Part shown: one piece after another, positions 17,424 through 26,480 of the stretch
How positions within the stretch are numbered: the stretch's first letter is position 1
How the letters are laid out: the number at the start of each line of letters is the position of its first letter
Source of the DNA: JACJVV01 sp964581515
GTDB taxonomy: Archaea > Nanobdellota > Nanobdellia > Woesearchaeales > JACJVV01
NCBI GenBank assembly: GCA_964581515.1
Contig: CAZOOV010000009.1
Location: forward strand, 1 to 64,000
Length of the DNA stretch: 64,000 nucleotides
Reading direction: 5' to 3'
Translations under genes and position numbers: made by a program
The notes under the pieces: generated by a model
The model's input: the letters and a program-made list of their open reading frames with translations, nothing else
The model's database searches: none
What the model was told of the DNA's origin: nothing

Positions 17424-20240
17424 TCAGTTAGTCTCTTGAATTATTCTATCAACATTGATTATGCCGCCTTCTGATTTGGAGACATCAATACCATCTTCAC
17501 TATATTTGAATTGTATAATCTTTTCAGCTGCATCTCTTACAGTATCATCATATTCTACTTTGATATCTTGTAACGCATTTGCAAGTCTCCTATATAGATA
17601 ACCTGATTTAGGAGTTCGCAGTGCAGTATCCATCAGACTGTCTCTACCGGTCATTGCTGAGAAGAAATATTCATGTGGGAACATTCCTTGTTTGAATCCT
17701 TCTTTGATAAAACCCCTTGCATCAGGAGTTAATTCATTAAGTTTGAAGTGAGGTAAGGTTCTATTCTTGAAACCGCTCTCGATTCTTTTACCACGTAGAG
17801 CCTGTTGACCAATGCAAGCTGACATCTGCGCTAAGTTAAGGTTCTTTCCTCTAGCACCAGAATCTATCATCCTAATCAGGCTTGCACTCTTATCAGAGTT
17901 ATCCTGTACAATCTTACCAGTCATGTTTCTCGCATTATTTAGTCTTTCAAGGATGTTTAACTCTAATGTTTCTTCAACACTTCTTCCAGGATATGGAATC
18001 AGTTTTTTATCATAGAATGATTGAATCATACCATTTACTTCATCGATTGCTTCACTGATCTCTTTATCTATAAGCTCTTGAGCTTTCTGTGGCATATCTG
18101 TTTGTGAGATGCCCACTGAAAAACCAGTCTGTAATAAAACTTCAATACCTAACTTAAACATTTTTCCCATGAAGTCAACCATCTTGTCAGGCCCATAAAC
18201 TTTATACAAGTTTCTTAATAGAAGACCTGAACCTTCTCCAAGATTTGCTTGGTCAAGTACACCAGAAATAAGCATACCATTTTCGATGATAACATTGTAA
18301 TCATGTTTTTCATCAGCTTTAGGTAGTTTACTAGGTTTGAGTTTTGAATGACCTTTGAAATCAAAATCATCAGGAAGTAATACACTAAATATCTCTTTTC
18401 CGTTTACCCAATCTTTTTTGCTTAATTTTGAGAAATCATTGATGCCAATTTTGTAGAGAAGATCTACAGCATCTTTGTATTTCATCTTAAGACCTTTTGT
18501 TAGTATATAGTTCCCAGAAATTGCGTCCTGAGTACATCCTATAATTGATAATCCGTAACGAGGAGATATCATTTGAGTTTGAACAAGCATCAATATTTCA
18601 GCTTCAGCTCTTGCTTCTTCAGTCTGAGGTATGTGAAGGTTCATCTCGTCTCCGTCGAAATCAGCGTTGTATGGTACACATACTGCTGGATTAAGTCTAA
18701 GAGTTTTTCCAGGTAAAACTTTCACTTTGTGACACATCATTGACATTCTGTGTAGTGAAGGTTGCCTGTTGAAAAGTGCGATATCGCCATCCATAAGATG
18801 TCTTTCGACAATATATCCTGGTTGGATCTCTTCTAATGACGCTTCTTTTGTCTCGTCAGTTATTCTTTTCTTTCTTCCGTCAGGTCTTATAACATAGTTA
18901 CATCCTGGATATTCTTTTGCGCCTCTTTTCATGAATTTTTTAAGATAAGCCATATTTGTCTCTGTTACACGTTCTGGAACAGTAAGATTCATTGCTATTG
19001 CCATAGGAACGCCAACTTCATTTATCTCAAGCATAGGATCTGGAGAGATAGCAGTTCTTGCACTGAAATTAGTACGTTTTCCTGCAAGATTGTGTCTGAT
19101 ACGTCCTTCTTTACTGGATATCCTCTCACTTATTGTTTTTAGAGGTTGCCCTGATCTGTGCCTTGCAGGCGGAATCTGAGCAATATTATTGTCAAAGAAT
19201 GTTGTAATATGATATTGTAGTAAGTCCCATAAATCCTCAATGATTATTTCAGGAGCTCCTGCATTGATATTTTCAAAAAGCCTTTGATTGATTCTTACGA
19301 TATCACCTAATTTGTGTGTTAGGTCGTCTTCTGATCTCTCACCTGATTCAAGTGTGATTGAAGGTCTCATAGTTACAGGCGGAATTGGCATGATTGTAAG
19401 TATCATCCATTCAGGTCTGATATGTTCAGGATTTAATCCAAACAATACACAGTCTTCATCAGTGACTTTTTCAAGTCTAGTTCTGACTTCAATAGGTGAT
19501 ACTCTTTTATCATTCTCCATGAATGTACTAGGTTTTTCTAGTTTTACACCGTCTTGTTTTGCTTTACAATGAGGACACTTTGTTGAAGGTGTACCTCTAG
19601 CAGCTTTTATAATATCTTTAACTAATGCTCTGACTCCTTCATAGCCTTCTTTTTTCTCAACTACTTGTAATTCAGCAATATACTTATTGATTTTTTGTGT
19701 TGAGAGAAGAATTCTTCCACACTCTTTGCATGTGCCTCTTAGAATATGGTTTATATATTTAACAAATGAAATATGAACAACTGGTCTTGCAAGTTCAATA
19801 TATCCAAAATAACCAGGACATTCTTTTAGTTTTTTCCCGTCAATAGGGCATTTTAGCCCAGGATCGATAACTCCCATTCGGACATCCATTAGTCCACCAT
19901 CAACAGGATAACCTTCTCTATCATATAATTCAGGTGTAACAACTTTGACAGTTGCCATTTTTTTGATCATTTGAGGTGACATAACACCAAAAACAATCTC
20001 TTTAACTTTTTTGTGAACAAAATCTTCATAACTAGCACCAGGTTCATAACCATCATCGTCTTTTTCAGTTTTCTCATCTTCACTTTCAGATTTTTCTTCT
20101 GATTCATCAGTGCTTTCTTCGGTCTTTTCAGCTTCTGGAGATACTTCTACTTTTTCTTCTTTTGTCTCTGTTTCTTCTACTTTCTCCTCTACTTTCTCTT
20201 CTTCTTTTTTCTCAGTAGCTTTTTTTGCTTTTTTTGGCAT
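17424..20240 (-). CDS. rpoA1: RNA polymerase subunit A' with acidic N-terminal extension
   Basis: 938 residues. The catalytic loop NADFDGDEMNLHIPQ holds the three Mg-binding Asp residues; zinc sites include CPIDGKKLKECPGYFG, CKECG and CPHC. Bridge-helix region and FSAMTGRDSLMDTA are intact. The first roughly 65 residues are a Lys/Glu-rich extension (KKAKKATEKKEEEKVEE and similar), beyond where the family's conserved sequence begins (ASYEDFVHKKVKEIVFGVMS). This tail is probably disordered. It lies between rpoB1 (18 nt) and rpoA2 (14 nt). Confidence 0.97.
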   Translation of the reverse strand: MPKKAKKATEKKEEEKVEEKVEETETKEEKVEVSPEAEKTEESTDESEEKSESEDEKTEKDDDGYEPGASYEDFVHKKVKEIVFGVMSPQMIKKMATVKVVTPELYDREGYPVDGGLMDVRMGVIDPGLKCPIDGKKLKECPGYFGYIELARPVVHISFVKYINHILRGTCKECGRILLSTQKINKYIAELQVVEKKEGYEGVRALVKDIIKAARGTPSTKCPHCKAKQDGVKLEKPSTFMENDKRVSPIEVRTRLEKVTDEDCVLFGLNPEHIRPEWMILTIMPIPPVTMRPSITLESGERSEDDLTHKLGDIVRINQRLFENINAGAPEIIIEDLWDLLQYHITTFFDNNIAQIPPARHRSGQPLKTISERISSKEGRIRHNLAGKRTNFSARTAISPDPMLEINEVGVPMAIAMNLTVPERVTETNMAYLKKFMKRGAKEYPGCNYVIRPDGRKKRITDETKEASLEEIQPGYIVERHLMDGDIALFNRQPSLHRMSMMCHKVKVLPGKTLRLNPAVCVPYNADFDGDEMNLHIPQTEEARAEAEILMLVQTQMISPRYGLSIIGCTQDAISGNYILTKGLKMKYKDAVDLLYKIGINDFSKLSKKDWVNGKEIFSVLLPDDFDFKGHSKLKPSKLPKADEKHDYNVIIENGMLISGVLDQANLGEGSGLLLRNLYKVYGPDKMVDFMGKMFKLGIEVLLQTGFSVGISQTDMPQKAQELIDKEISEAIDEVNGMIQSFYDKKLIPYPGRSVEETLELNILERLNNARNMTGKIVQDNSDKSASLIRMIDSGARGKNLNLAQMSACIGQQALRGKRIESGFKNRTLPHFKLNELTPDARGFIKEGFKQGMFPHEYFFSAMTGRDSLMDTALRTPKSGYLYRRLANALQDIKVEYDDTVRDAAEKIIQFKYSEDGIDVSKSEGGIINVDRIIQETN

Positions 20241-20258
20241 TTTAGTGACCTCATAAAC

Positions 20259-22064
20259 CTAATATTTATCTTCTAAGACTAGCTTAGGGTATATACCTAT
20301 GCTCTTTAGTTCGTCAAGGAATAGTTTGAAAGCATAACTCATTTCTATATCGCTAATTTCAGCACTATCTCCTGCAATAGGTGAATACTTTCTATTCCTG
20401 AATGTATCATGTATCGCTAATAATCCACTGTCTTCACAAACTGGAAGGATTGTTCTGTCTGAATCAAATCTTTCTTTAAGTAAGAGAGACGCCCCATGTG
20501 CAACAAAAGTATCTTTCTCCATCTCTCCTAGACGGAGTCCACCTTCTTTTGCACGACCTTCTGTAGGTTGTCTTGTAAGTAGCTGGATAGGACCTCTTGC
20601 TCTTGAATGCATCTTGTTTGAAACCATATGTTTAAGTTTCATATAATATTGATTACCTATGAATATTTTTACTTCAAACGCTTCTCCTGTTATACCATTA
20701 TACATAAGTTCTGTTCCATTCTCTCTGAAACCCATGTCTTGTAGTTCTTTTCTTATGTTGAATTCCTTTTCACTATCAAATGTAGTTCCGTCAACATATC
20801 TTCCACTTAATGATCCAGTCTTTCCAGCAACTGATTCAAGCAAATGTGAAACAGTCATTCTTGAAGGGATACTGTGTGGTGAGAAAATAAGGTCAGGTAC
20901 CATGCCAGATGAAGTGAAAGGCATGTCTTCATGAGGGATAATTAATCCTATGACTCCTTTTTGTCCATATCTTGATGTGAATTTGTCACCAATCTCGGGA
21001 ACTTTTTGTTCTCTTAGTCTTACTTGAACTTGTTTGTTACCTTCACTATTCTCTGTAATTAATACAAAATCTATTACCCCATGTTCGCCGTGTTTCATGC
21101 TTACAGATGATTCACGTCTTAAGTTTACAGTAAGGCTGTACTCTTCCATGCTACTAAGGAATCTTGGAGGAGATGTTTTTCCGATTAGAACGTCTTCTTC
21201 TTCAACTTTTGTCTCAGGAGATATAATTCCATCGTCTTCTAAGAATCTATAATCTTTTTCTGATCTGTATCCTTTTACATCTTTGTCAGGTACTCCTATC
21301 TCGTCGACAAGACCACCAGAATAACGTAATTGTTCTGCAACAGCAGGTCTGTAATAAGTAGACCTTGCATATCCTCTTTGGATTGAACCTTTATTTATGA
21401 TAATACTGTCGTCCATATTATATCCTTTGTAGCTCATTACAGCAACAATGATATTTTGTCCAGAAGGATGTTTGTTATATTCGCTAATTTCATGCATTAT
21501 AGTTTGACATATTGGGATCTGTGGATTGTTTAGCAGACTTACGTCCATATCCATCCTTAAAGGATAGTTTGCTATATAAAATCCTAATGCTTGTTTCTGA
21601 TTTTTGCTTCCTCCATTAATCCTTGATGATGGACAATGTTCTGAGAAAGGAACAAGTGATGTGCATAATCCGAGCATTAATATTGGTGATATTTCCATAT
21701 GTGTATGTTCTGATGAGAGATCTTCTTCTCTCATTCCAACAAGTGCAAATTCTTCTTCACCTGCATCTAAATATTCAACTATCCCTTGGTCTACAAGATC
21801 TTTCCATGTTATTTCTTTCTTTTGTAATTGTTTAAGATGAGCATCTGTAAGTAATGTCTTACCTTCTTTTACAATAAGAAGAGGTCTTCTTGTTCTCCCT
21901 CTTGAGTTTTCAATATAGATTGCATCTTGTTTCTTTTGGAATTTAAAATTAATGTTAGAAGTAAGAATTCCTTTCCTTCTTTCGTTTAAGATCTGTCTGA
22001 TAAACTCTTGACCGTCTTCAACATCCCCTACATAAATACCGTTTAGATATACTTCAGTCATCAT
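20259..22064 (-). CDS. rpoB1: RNA polymerase subunit B' (C-terminal part of split B)
   Basis: About 601 residues. Contains KGYNMDDSIIINK, EQKVPEIGDKFTSRYGQKGVIG with the conserved Lys, HSIPSRMTVSHLLE and the C-terminal RLGEMEKDTFVAHGA, all signatures of the RpoB C-terminal half. A GTG at 22070 is also in frame, but AGGTGAT upstream places the ribosome on ATG 22064 or 22061, just after the rpoB2 stop. The split of B into two genes is known from several archaeal groups. Confidence 0.96.
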   Translation of the reverse strand: MMTEVYLNGIYVGDVEDGQEFIRQILNERRKGILTSNINFKFQKKQDAIYIENSRGRTRRPLLIVKEGKTLLTDAHLKQLQKKEITWKDLVDQGIVEYLDAGEEEFALVGMREEDLSSEHTHMEISPILMLGLCTSLVPFSEHCPSSRINGGSKNQKQALGFYIANYPLRMDMDVSLLNNPQIPICQTIMHEISEYNKHPSGQNIIVAVMSYKGYNMDDSIIINKGSIQRGYARSTYYRPAVAEQLRYSGGLVDEIGVPDKDVKGYRSEKDYRFLEDDGIISPETKVEEEDVLIGKTSPPRFLSSMEEYSLTVNLRRESSVSMKHGEHGVIDFVLITENSEGNKQVQVRLREQKVPEIGDKFTSRYGQKGVIGLIIPHEDMPFTSSGMVPDLIFSPHSIPSRMTVSHLLESVAGKTGSLSGRYVDGTTFDSEKEFNIRKELQDMGFRENGTELMYNGITGEAFEVKIFIGNQYYMKLKHMVSNKMHSRARGPIQLLTRQPTEGRAKEGGLRLGEMEKDTFVAHGASLLLKERFDSDRTILPVCEDSGLLAIHDTFRNRKYSPIAGDSAEISDIEMSYAFKLFLDELKSIGIYPKLVLEDKY

Positions 22065-22066
22065 GA

Positions 22067-23554
22067 TCACCTAATTGATTTTAGCCCAAGATTTGTCAGC
22101 TGTTTTAATACTTCTTCATCGTCGCCTACAGTAGAGATCTGAGCAGTTAATGCCATATTCTTTCTCAAACCAATATTAGTTCCTTCAGGAGTCTCTATTG
22201 GGCATAGCCTACCAAAATGGGTTGGATGCAACTCCCTTGCTTTGAAATTCTCTTGTGTAGTAGATAACGGACTAACTACCCTTTGTAGATGGGATAAAGA
22301 GTCCAAATAATTGATACGTTGGATACGTTGAGAAATACCTTTTCTTCCTCCTACCCAATTTCCTGTAGCCATCGAAGAATAAATCCTTGATGTCAACAGC
22401 TTATCTCTGATTATAACTTTGATTGATGGGAATTTTCCCCTTTTGACAATCCTTTGGAAATTGTAAAGAAGATCTCCGATAAGGACTTTTATGTTAACTC
22501 TTAATAGATCAGCTAGAAGATCTCCACTTAGTTTGAGTCTTTTATTCTCATAGTGGTCTTTATCATCTAAAGGCATTTCGCTTCTTGCTGCAAGAATAAA
22601 TCTATTGATTATCTTACATAAATTGTAAGCTTTTGCTGGTCTGTCTTCAGGATCTATACCGATATGTGGCATAAGATATTTATCTAGGATCTCATGCATC
22701 CTTTGAAGCCTTATATCTTTTGATTGTGTTATGCCAATTCTTTTTGCGACATTATCTAGGGCTTCTTCAGCAGATTTTATATCAACGAATTCATATAAGT
22801 TGACCAATATTTCATCATATTGATGTTTTGTTGATATGGTTTTCATAATCTCTTCGTCTTTTATCATTCCAAGAGCTTTTATTAGAAGGATTATAGGGAT
22901 TTTCTTTACTCTTGTGAAAGTCATAGTAAATATTCCGCTCTTTTCTATTTCTATACTATGAGGTATTTTGAATGAACCTCTCTCTGAGAACATCTTTCCC
23001 ATAACTTGGCTTTTGTTAAGTTTTGAAGGTTCGACAATTAGATTGTTTGGAGCAAGGTCTTCTACTGCAATAAGCACTTTTTCACTTCCATTTACTATAA
23101 AGTATCCTCCTGGATCATCAGGGTCTTCTCCTTCTTTGATAAGTTCTTCACGTGATTTCTTATGAAGATAGCAATATTTGCTTTTAAGCATTATAGGTAT
23201 TGACGCAATCTGAGAAGTGAATGCTTCTCTTTGGACGCCGTTAATGTGAGCAGAAATCTCGATATGCATCGGTGCAGCATAGGTCATTTTCCTAAGTCTT
23301 GCTTCCATTGGCTTTATTTCTCTTTTTGAACCATCAGCCTCAATAATTTCTGGTTTTGAAATATAAATCCTGTCAAATTTGATCTTGAAATCGTCTACAT
23401 TTTGTGGAATTATTGTCGGTTCGATTTCTTTATTCTCTTCAATTATCTTTTTTAGTTCAATTTCAATAAACTGGTTGAAAGACTCAATATTTGCCTGTAC
23501 CAAGCTTATCTCTTGAAAGTATTTCTCAATTAATACTTTTGAATCTTCATTCAT
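22067..23554 (-). CDS. rpoB2: RNA polymerase subunit B'' (N-terminal part of split B)
   Basis: About 495 residues covering the protrusion, lobe and fork of RpoB: GYFIVNGSEKVLIA, NWVGGRKGISQRIQRINYLDS (about 398-418) and the fork sequence HPTHFGRLCPIETPEGTNIG (about 450). A TTG two codons earlier is in frame, but GGTGG upstream favours ATG 23554, overlapping the rpoH stop by 8 nt. Together with rpoB1 it makes the second-largest subunit. Confidence 0.96.
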   Translation of the reverse strand: MNEDSKVLIEKYFQEISLVQANIESFNQFIEIELKKIIEENKEIEPTIIPQNVDDFKIKFDRIYISKPEIIEADGSKREIKPMEARLRKMTYAAPMHIEISAHINGVQREAFTSQIASIPIMLKSKYCYLHKKSREELIKEGEDPDDPGGYFIVNGSEKVLIAVEDLAPNNLIVEPSKLNKSQVMGKMFSERGSFKIPHSIEIEKSGIFTMTFTRVKKIPIILLIKALGMIKDEEIMKTISTKHQYDEILVNLYEFVDIKSAEEALDNVAKRIGITQSKDIRLQRMHEILDKYLMPHIGIDPEDRPAKAYNLCKIINRFILAARSEMPLDDKDHYENKRLKLSGDLLADLLRVNIKVLIGDLLYNFQRIVKRGKFPSIKVIIRDKLLTSRIYSSMATGNWVGGRKGISQRIQRINYLDSLSHLQRVVSPLSTTQENFKARELHPTHFGRLCPIETPEGTNIGLRKNMALTAQISTVGDDEEVLKQLTNLGLKSIR

Positions 23555-23804
23555 CTGCAACCACCCTATAGAAATTTGTTTTTCCTGTTAAAGCATCTTT
23601 TCTTTCTATCCTGATCATATCCCCTAATTTGACTTTTAAATTTGTTAAAGCAGCATCAGTTATAGCTATTTTTGGCATCTCTTTTGTTGTTGCGCTATAG
23701 TTTGATAGAACATTTTCCTTTTCTTTTTCACTGCAAACAAAATGTTTTGGCATTAAATTGTGTTTCTCAATGATGATTGTTTTTTTGGATTTTCTTTTTA
23801 CCAT
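23547..23804 (-). CDS. rpoH: RNA polymerase subunit H (Rpb5 C-terminal homologue)
   Basis: 85 residues. The pattern HNLMPKHFVCSEKEKENVL then KIAITDAALTNLKVKLGDMIRIERKD and a C-terminal FYRVV matches archaeal RpoH. An AT-rich TATTTTAAT (23822-23830 on the minus strand), touching the end of the upstream tRNA-Lys gene, is about 22-26 nt before ATG 23804 and may be the operon promoter, so the GTG at 23813 is less likely. First protein gene of the operon. Confidence 0.9.
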   Translation of the reverse strand: MVKRKSKKTIIIEKHNLMPKHFVCSEKEKENVLSNYSATTKEMPKIAITDAALTNLKVKLGDMIRIERKDALTGKTNFYRVVADE

Positions 23805-23831
23805 ATTTATCACATCTGTGGATTAAAATAT

Positions 23832-23940
23832 GAGCCGTACGAGATTCGAACTCGCGACCCCAACATTCCTTTCTAAGGAAAGGTTTACCCCTTTCCCCTG
23901 GTAAAAGTGTTGTGCTCTGACCAGGCTGAGCTAACGGCTC
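23832..23940 (-). tRNA. tRNA-Lys(UUU) with 35-nt intron
   Basis: Folds as a full cloverleaf: acceptor GAGCCGT/ACGGCTC, D stem GCTC/GAGC, anticodon stem CAACA/TGTTG, T arm GCGAG-TTCGAAT-CTCGT. Anticodon loop reads C-U-UUU-A, giving Lys. An intron of 35 nt (23867-23901) sits after position 37, the canonical archaeal site; it contains a hairpin GGAAAGG/CCTTTCC. CCA is not encoded. The exact intron ends are inferred from the canonical position. Located 27 nt upstream of the rpoH start on the same strand. Confidence 0.93.
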
Positions 23941-23949
23941 TTTAAAAAC

Positions 23950-24073
23950 GCCCTGGCCGCGATTCGAACGCGGGTCGAAGCCTTACTGCATTGCAGCAAG
24001 TCCTGGAAATTGAATTTCCCGTACCTGGTGATGCTCGACAGGGCTTCATGATAGTCCCCTACACTACCAGGGC
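23950..24073 (-). tRNA. tRNA-Asp(GUC) with 52-nt intron
   Basis: Acceptor GCCCTGG/CCAGGGC, D arm starting GTGT as in archaeal tRNA-Asp, anticodon stem AAGCC/GGCTT, loop C-U-GUC-G, T arm CCGCG-TTCGAAT-CGCGG. An intron of 52 nt (23984-24035) follows position 37 and carries hairpins GGAAAT/ATTTCC and CTGC/GCAG. Splicing by the tRNA endonuclease is required. It is 9 nt from tRNA-Lys and probably co-transcribed; a TATA-like sequence on the minus strand at about 24107-24116 is suitably placed. Confidence 0.93.
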
Positions 24074-24250
24074 ATTAGCATAAACATAGCTCTATCTAAG
24101 TATCAAAATAAATACCTACATTTGCAGGGATATTTGGAGATAGATAAGATTATGAATATACATTGGTTGAAGAAATCCCAAACTGTTTATAAATGTTACG
24201 GAAAATCCAATATAAATTGGCATTTTTTATTATATATTGTGTGATTTGAG

Positions 24251-24276
24251 CTCCTATAATATATAATATAGAGGAG
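24251..24276. other. imperfect palindrome in the gins51-tRNA gap
   Basis: CTCCTATA and TATAGAGGAG flank an AT core and form a hairpin with a 2-nt bulge. It lies between the gins51 stop (24331) and the tRNA genes, so it may be a 3' end signal or an operator. The rest of the 24074-24330 gap shows only AT-rich sequence and a TATA-like TTTATAAATG at 24185-24194 with no gene after it. Confidence 0.35.
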
Positions 24277-24330
24277 TATTTTAGTTTTAAGCGATATTAA
24301 GGAAATTATTGAATATTAGAAGATATTTGT

Positions 24331-25155
24331 TTATGCTGCAGAATTTTGCATTTCTTCTGCTTTTCCTTTCTTGATTAAAATATCAGCTAATTCCTGAGGT
24401 AGTGTTGCTGTATCTTCAGGCTCGAAGGGACCATATACTTCGAGTTCTTTTCCAAGGAATTTAGGGACTGTATCTTTGAATTTAATTGCTTTATTTGTTT
24501 CTTCTGTTGCATGTGTTGTTTCTGCTGTCTGTGTTATTTCTGCTGCTTGTGTTGTTTCTGTTACTTCTGTAGTATTTTCAATAACAGAGCTGGTCGTTTC
24601 AGGAACTACTTCTTTGTTTTCATATTCTTGTGGGCTAGGTGGGATTGGTGCTGATTCCTGTGCTGATTCCTTCCTTTCTTCTTCAACTTCAGGTTGATTT
24701 GTTTGGGGTATTGGAGGTCTTGTTTCTATTGATGTTGATGTTGCCTCAGGAACTGTTCCATTAAGCATTGCCAGTAATAGTGTGTTCCTGTATGAATCAA
24801 GTATCCTTACGCATTCATTATAGAAATCTCTTTCTTGAGGCAATAGTGTTTCAGCCTCTATTGAATTTGATTTTGTCCTGCTCTTATTCAGAGCTATATT
24901 TATTATCTTCTTCTCTCTTCTTTCATATATCTCTTTAACGAGGTTCTTAATATTCTTTAATTGTCTGATTGTGTCTTCTTTCTCGTCGTCGGGAGCATTG
25001 TTTGCCAAGGCTTGATCTAGCATATCTTTGTTTTTGTTTAGATAGGTTATAACATCCTGGTAGAATGTAGGAGATAGCTCTTGCAGGTCATCTTTGTTCT
25101 TTTCATTTCTTAGAATCTCAAAAAGAGTTTCATAAGTGATATTTACGTCTGCCAT
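24331..25155 (-). CDS. gins51: GINS complex subunit Gins51 (Gins15)
   Basis: 274 residues. The A domain is at the N-terminus: YETLFEILRNEKNKDDLQEL, FYQDVITYL, then QLKNIKNLVKEIYERREKKI. The small B domain is at the C-terminus (VPKFLGKELEVYGPFEPEDT and LPQELADILIKKGKAEE). This A-then-B order defines Gins51. The GINS complex bridges MCM helicase and GAN/Cdc45 at replication forks. The domains are joined by a long low-complexity linker rich in Thr/Glu/Pro (about 135-225, repeats such as EITQTAETTHATEE), longer than usual. A GGGGGA sequence precedes the ATG. Confidence 0.85.
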   Translation of the reverse strand: MADVNITYETLFEILRNEKNKDDLQELSPTFYQDVITYLNKNKDMLDQALANNAPDDEKEDTIRQLKNIKNLVKEIYERREKKIINIALNKSRTKSNSIEAETLLPQERDFYNECVRILDSYRNTLLLAMLNGTVPEATSTSIETRPPIPQTNQPEVEEERKESAQESAPIPPSPQEYENKEVVPETTSSVIENTTEVTETTQAAEITQTAETTHATEETNKAIKFKDTVPKFLGKELEVYGPFEPEDTATLPQELADILIKKGKAEEMQNSAA

Positions 25156-25292
25156 ATTTCCCCCAAACCCAATTCACCTTATATATATTATAGTAAGGTA
25201 TTATATATTATCTATAAGGATTATTAATAAAATAATAATATAATATAATTATAAAATAGAAGTACTATATAAATATTTATGAAGAAGAAAAT

Positions 25293-25402
25293 AAACGAGA
25301 AATAAAAGATAAATAAAAGATAAATAAACGAGAAATAAAAGATAAATAAACGAGAAATAAAAGATAAATAAAAGATAAATAAAAGATAAATAAAAGATAA
25401 AT
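25293..25402. repeat. ten perfect 11-bp tandem repeats, A-rich
   Basis: Ten units in two versions, A = AAACGAGAAAT and B = AAAAGATAAAT, in the order ABBABABBBB, followed by decayed copies to about 25440. The period equals roughly one helical turn, so A-tracts are phased and the DNA is probably bent. It lies upstream of gins51 and downstream of the lipoprotein gene; the rest of the 25156-25528 gap is AT-rich without a supported gene. Confidence 0.9.
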
Positions 25403-25528
25403 TAGGATACATTAAAAGATAAATTAAAAGAAAAGGAAATCTTTTTTCCATCTAATCATGTTAATTATTGATTATGATTCTATTTCTAAATCATTATTAA
25501 TTATATAATCCTATTTCTAATATCATTA

Positions 25529-26008
25529 TTAATAATATTCTTCAGGAATATTTTCACTTTGTTTAGTATATGTTGAAGAGGTATGATAGATCTTTCCATC
25601 ATCTAAAGAAAAGGTATGTGTAAGATTCATTACTCCTCCATTAATTGTTCCATCAAGGCTGTTTGGTTCATTATGGCTTTCAAGATCTAGATGGATCTCA
25701 TTGCCATTAACAAATCCTTTGATATCCCTTGGATTATATAACTCCCATCTATATATTCCCCACACATTTGTCCCATTCTGTTCTAAATAAAGGTAACCCC
25801 AATGCCACTTCCACCCAGATGATGTAGTCCCTGCCTCTGGCTTATACCATGTACCATATGCAACAGCATGTCCTTCTGCTGCATTTCTGCTATGTTCGGG
25901 CTCTTCTGTCTCACAACCTGTCATTAAAGGACTTATTATTAATGTGCCAGCTAATATGCTATTTTTAATTATTTTTTTTGTTGATCTAATTATCTTTTCT
26001 AATCTCAT
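25529..26008 (-). CDS. predicted lipoprotein
   Basis: About 159 residues. A basic N-terminus (MRLEKIIRSTKKIIKN), hydrophobic segment and lipobox-like LMTGC (Cys about 32) indicate membrane export with lipid attachment or anchoring. The exported part is rich in Trp, Tyr and Asn and predicted to be beta-sheet (GYLYLEQNGTNVWGIYRWEL). A strong AGGAGGT 6 nt before ATG 26008 fixes the start; the frame can be read from a TTG at 26032 but that lies inside the previous gene. Its N-terminal segment resembles that of the glycoside hydrolase in the same operon. Function unknown. Confidence 0.65.
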   Translation of the reverse strand: MRLEKIIRSTKKIIKNSILAGTLIISPLMTGCETEEPEHSRNAAEGHAVAYGTWYKPEAGTTSSGWKWHWGYLYLEQNGTNVWGIYRWELYNPRDIKGFVNGNEIHLDLESHNEPNSLDGTINGGVMNLTHTFSLDDGKIYHTSSTYTKQSENIPEEYY

Positions 26009-26021
26009 TGTATTAAACCTC

Positions 26022-26453
26022 CTATGGTACAAATTTTTCTTTCTCTTCTATCCCTAATATCTGGAAAGGAGTTATCTCTGTTGGAAATATAGTCTTCATC
26101 TCATCTATCTTATTCATCATTTCCATGCTATCTTTGCAGACGATCTCAACGATGAAGTCATGGTTAGTATTGGTGTGGAATATTGAATTGAAGCATATGT
26201 TCTCTTTCAGATAATCCAGCATTGCTGGCTTTTTCTCAGGCGTGACCTTTATTGTCAGGATTGCATTTGCGTTGTAGCCGACCTTGCTGTAGTCAAGCAA
26301 AGATGAACGTTTGAAGACATATTTTTCTTCTATCCGTTTTATCCTGTCACTTACAGTTGATATCGGAAGATTGAGTGTTCTTGCTATCTTTGATATGTTC
26401 ACTCTTTTTCCTTTTCTCATATGATGTATTATCTCTCTTTCTTTTTCTTTCAT
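26022..26453 (-). CDS. Lrp/AsnC-family transcriptional regulator
   Basis: 143 residues. N-terminal helix-turn-helix: KRVNISKIARTLNLPISTVSDRI (about 15-37). The C-terminal half has the RAM ligand-binding layout (NAILTIKVTPEKKPAMLDYL, then HDFIVEIVC). These proteins sense amino acids or metabolites and often autoregulate. AGAGGGAT precedes the ATG. It is 27 nt after the aldolase gene and 13 nt before the lipoprotein, so it may regulate this operon. Confidence 0.85.
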   Translation of the reverse strand: MKEKEREIIHHMRKGKRVNISKIARTLNLPISTVSDRIKRIEEKYVFKRSSLLDYSKVGYNANAILTIKVTPEKKPAMLDYLKENICFNSIFHTNTNHDFIVEIVCKDSMEMMNKIDEMKTIFPTEITPFQILGIEEKEKFVP

Positions 26454-26480
26454 CTTTATCCCTCTCTATTCTTTATTACA

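Noticed and set aside
25293..25402. CRISPR array
   Set aside because: Units are 11 bp, directly abutting, with no spacers and no cas genes nearby.
25224..25451. Minus-strand open frame of 75 residues across the 11-bp repeats
   Set aside because: It encodes only a periodic Phe/Ile/Leu/Tyr string because the repeat lacks stops in that frame; no ribosome binding site and no normal composition.
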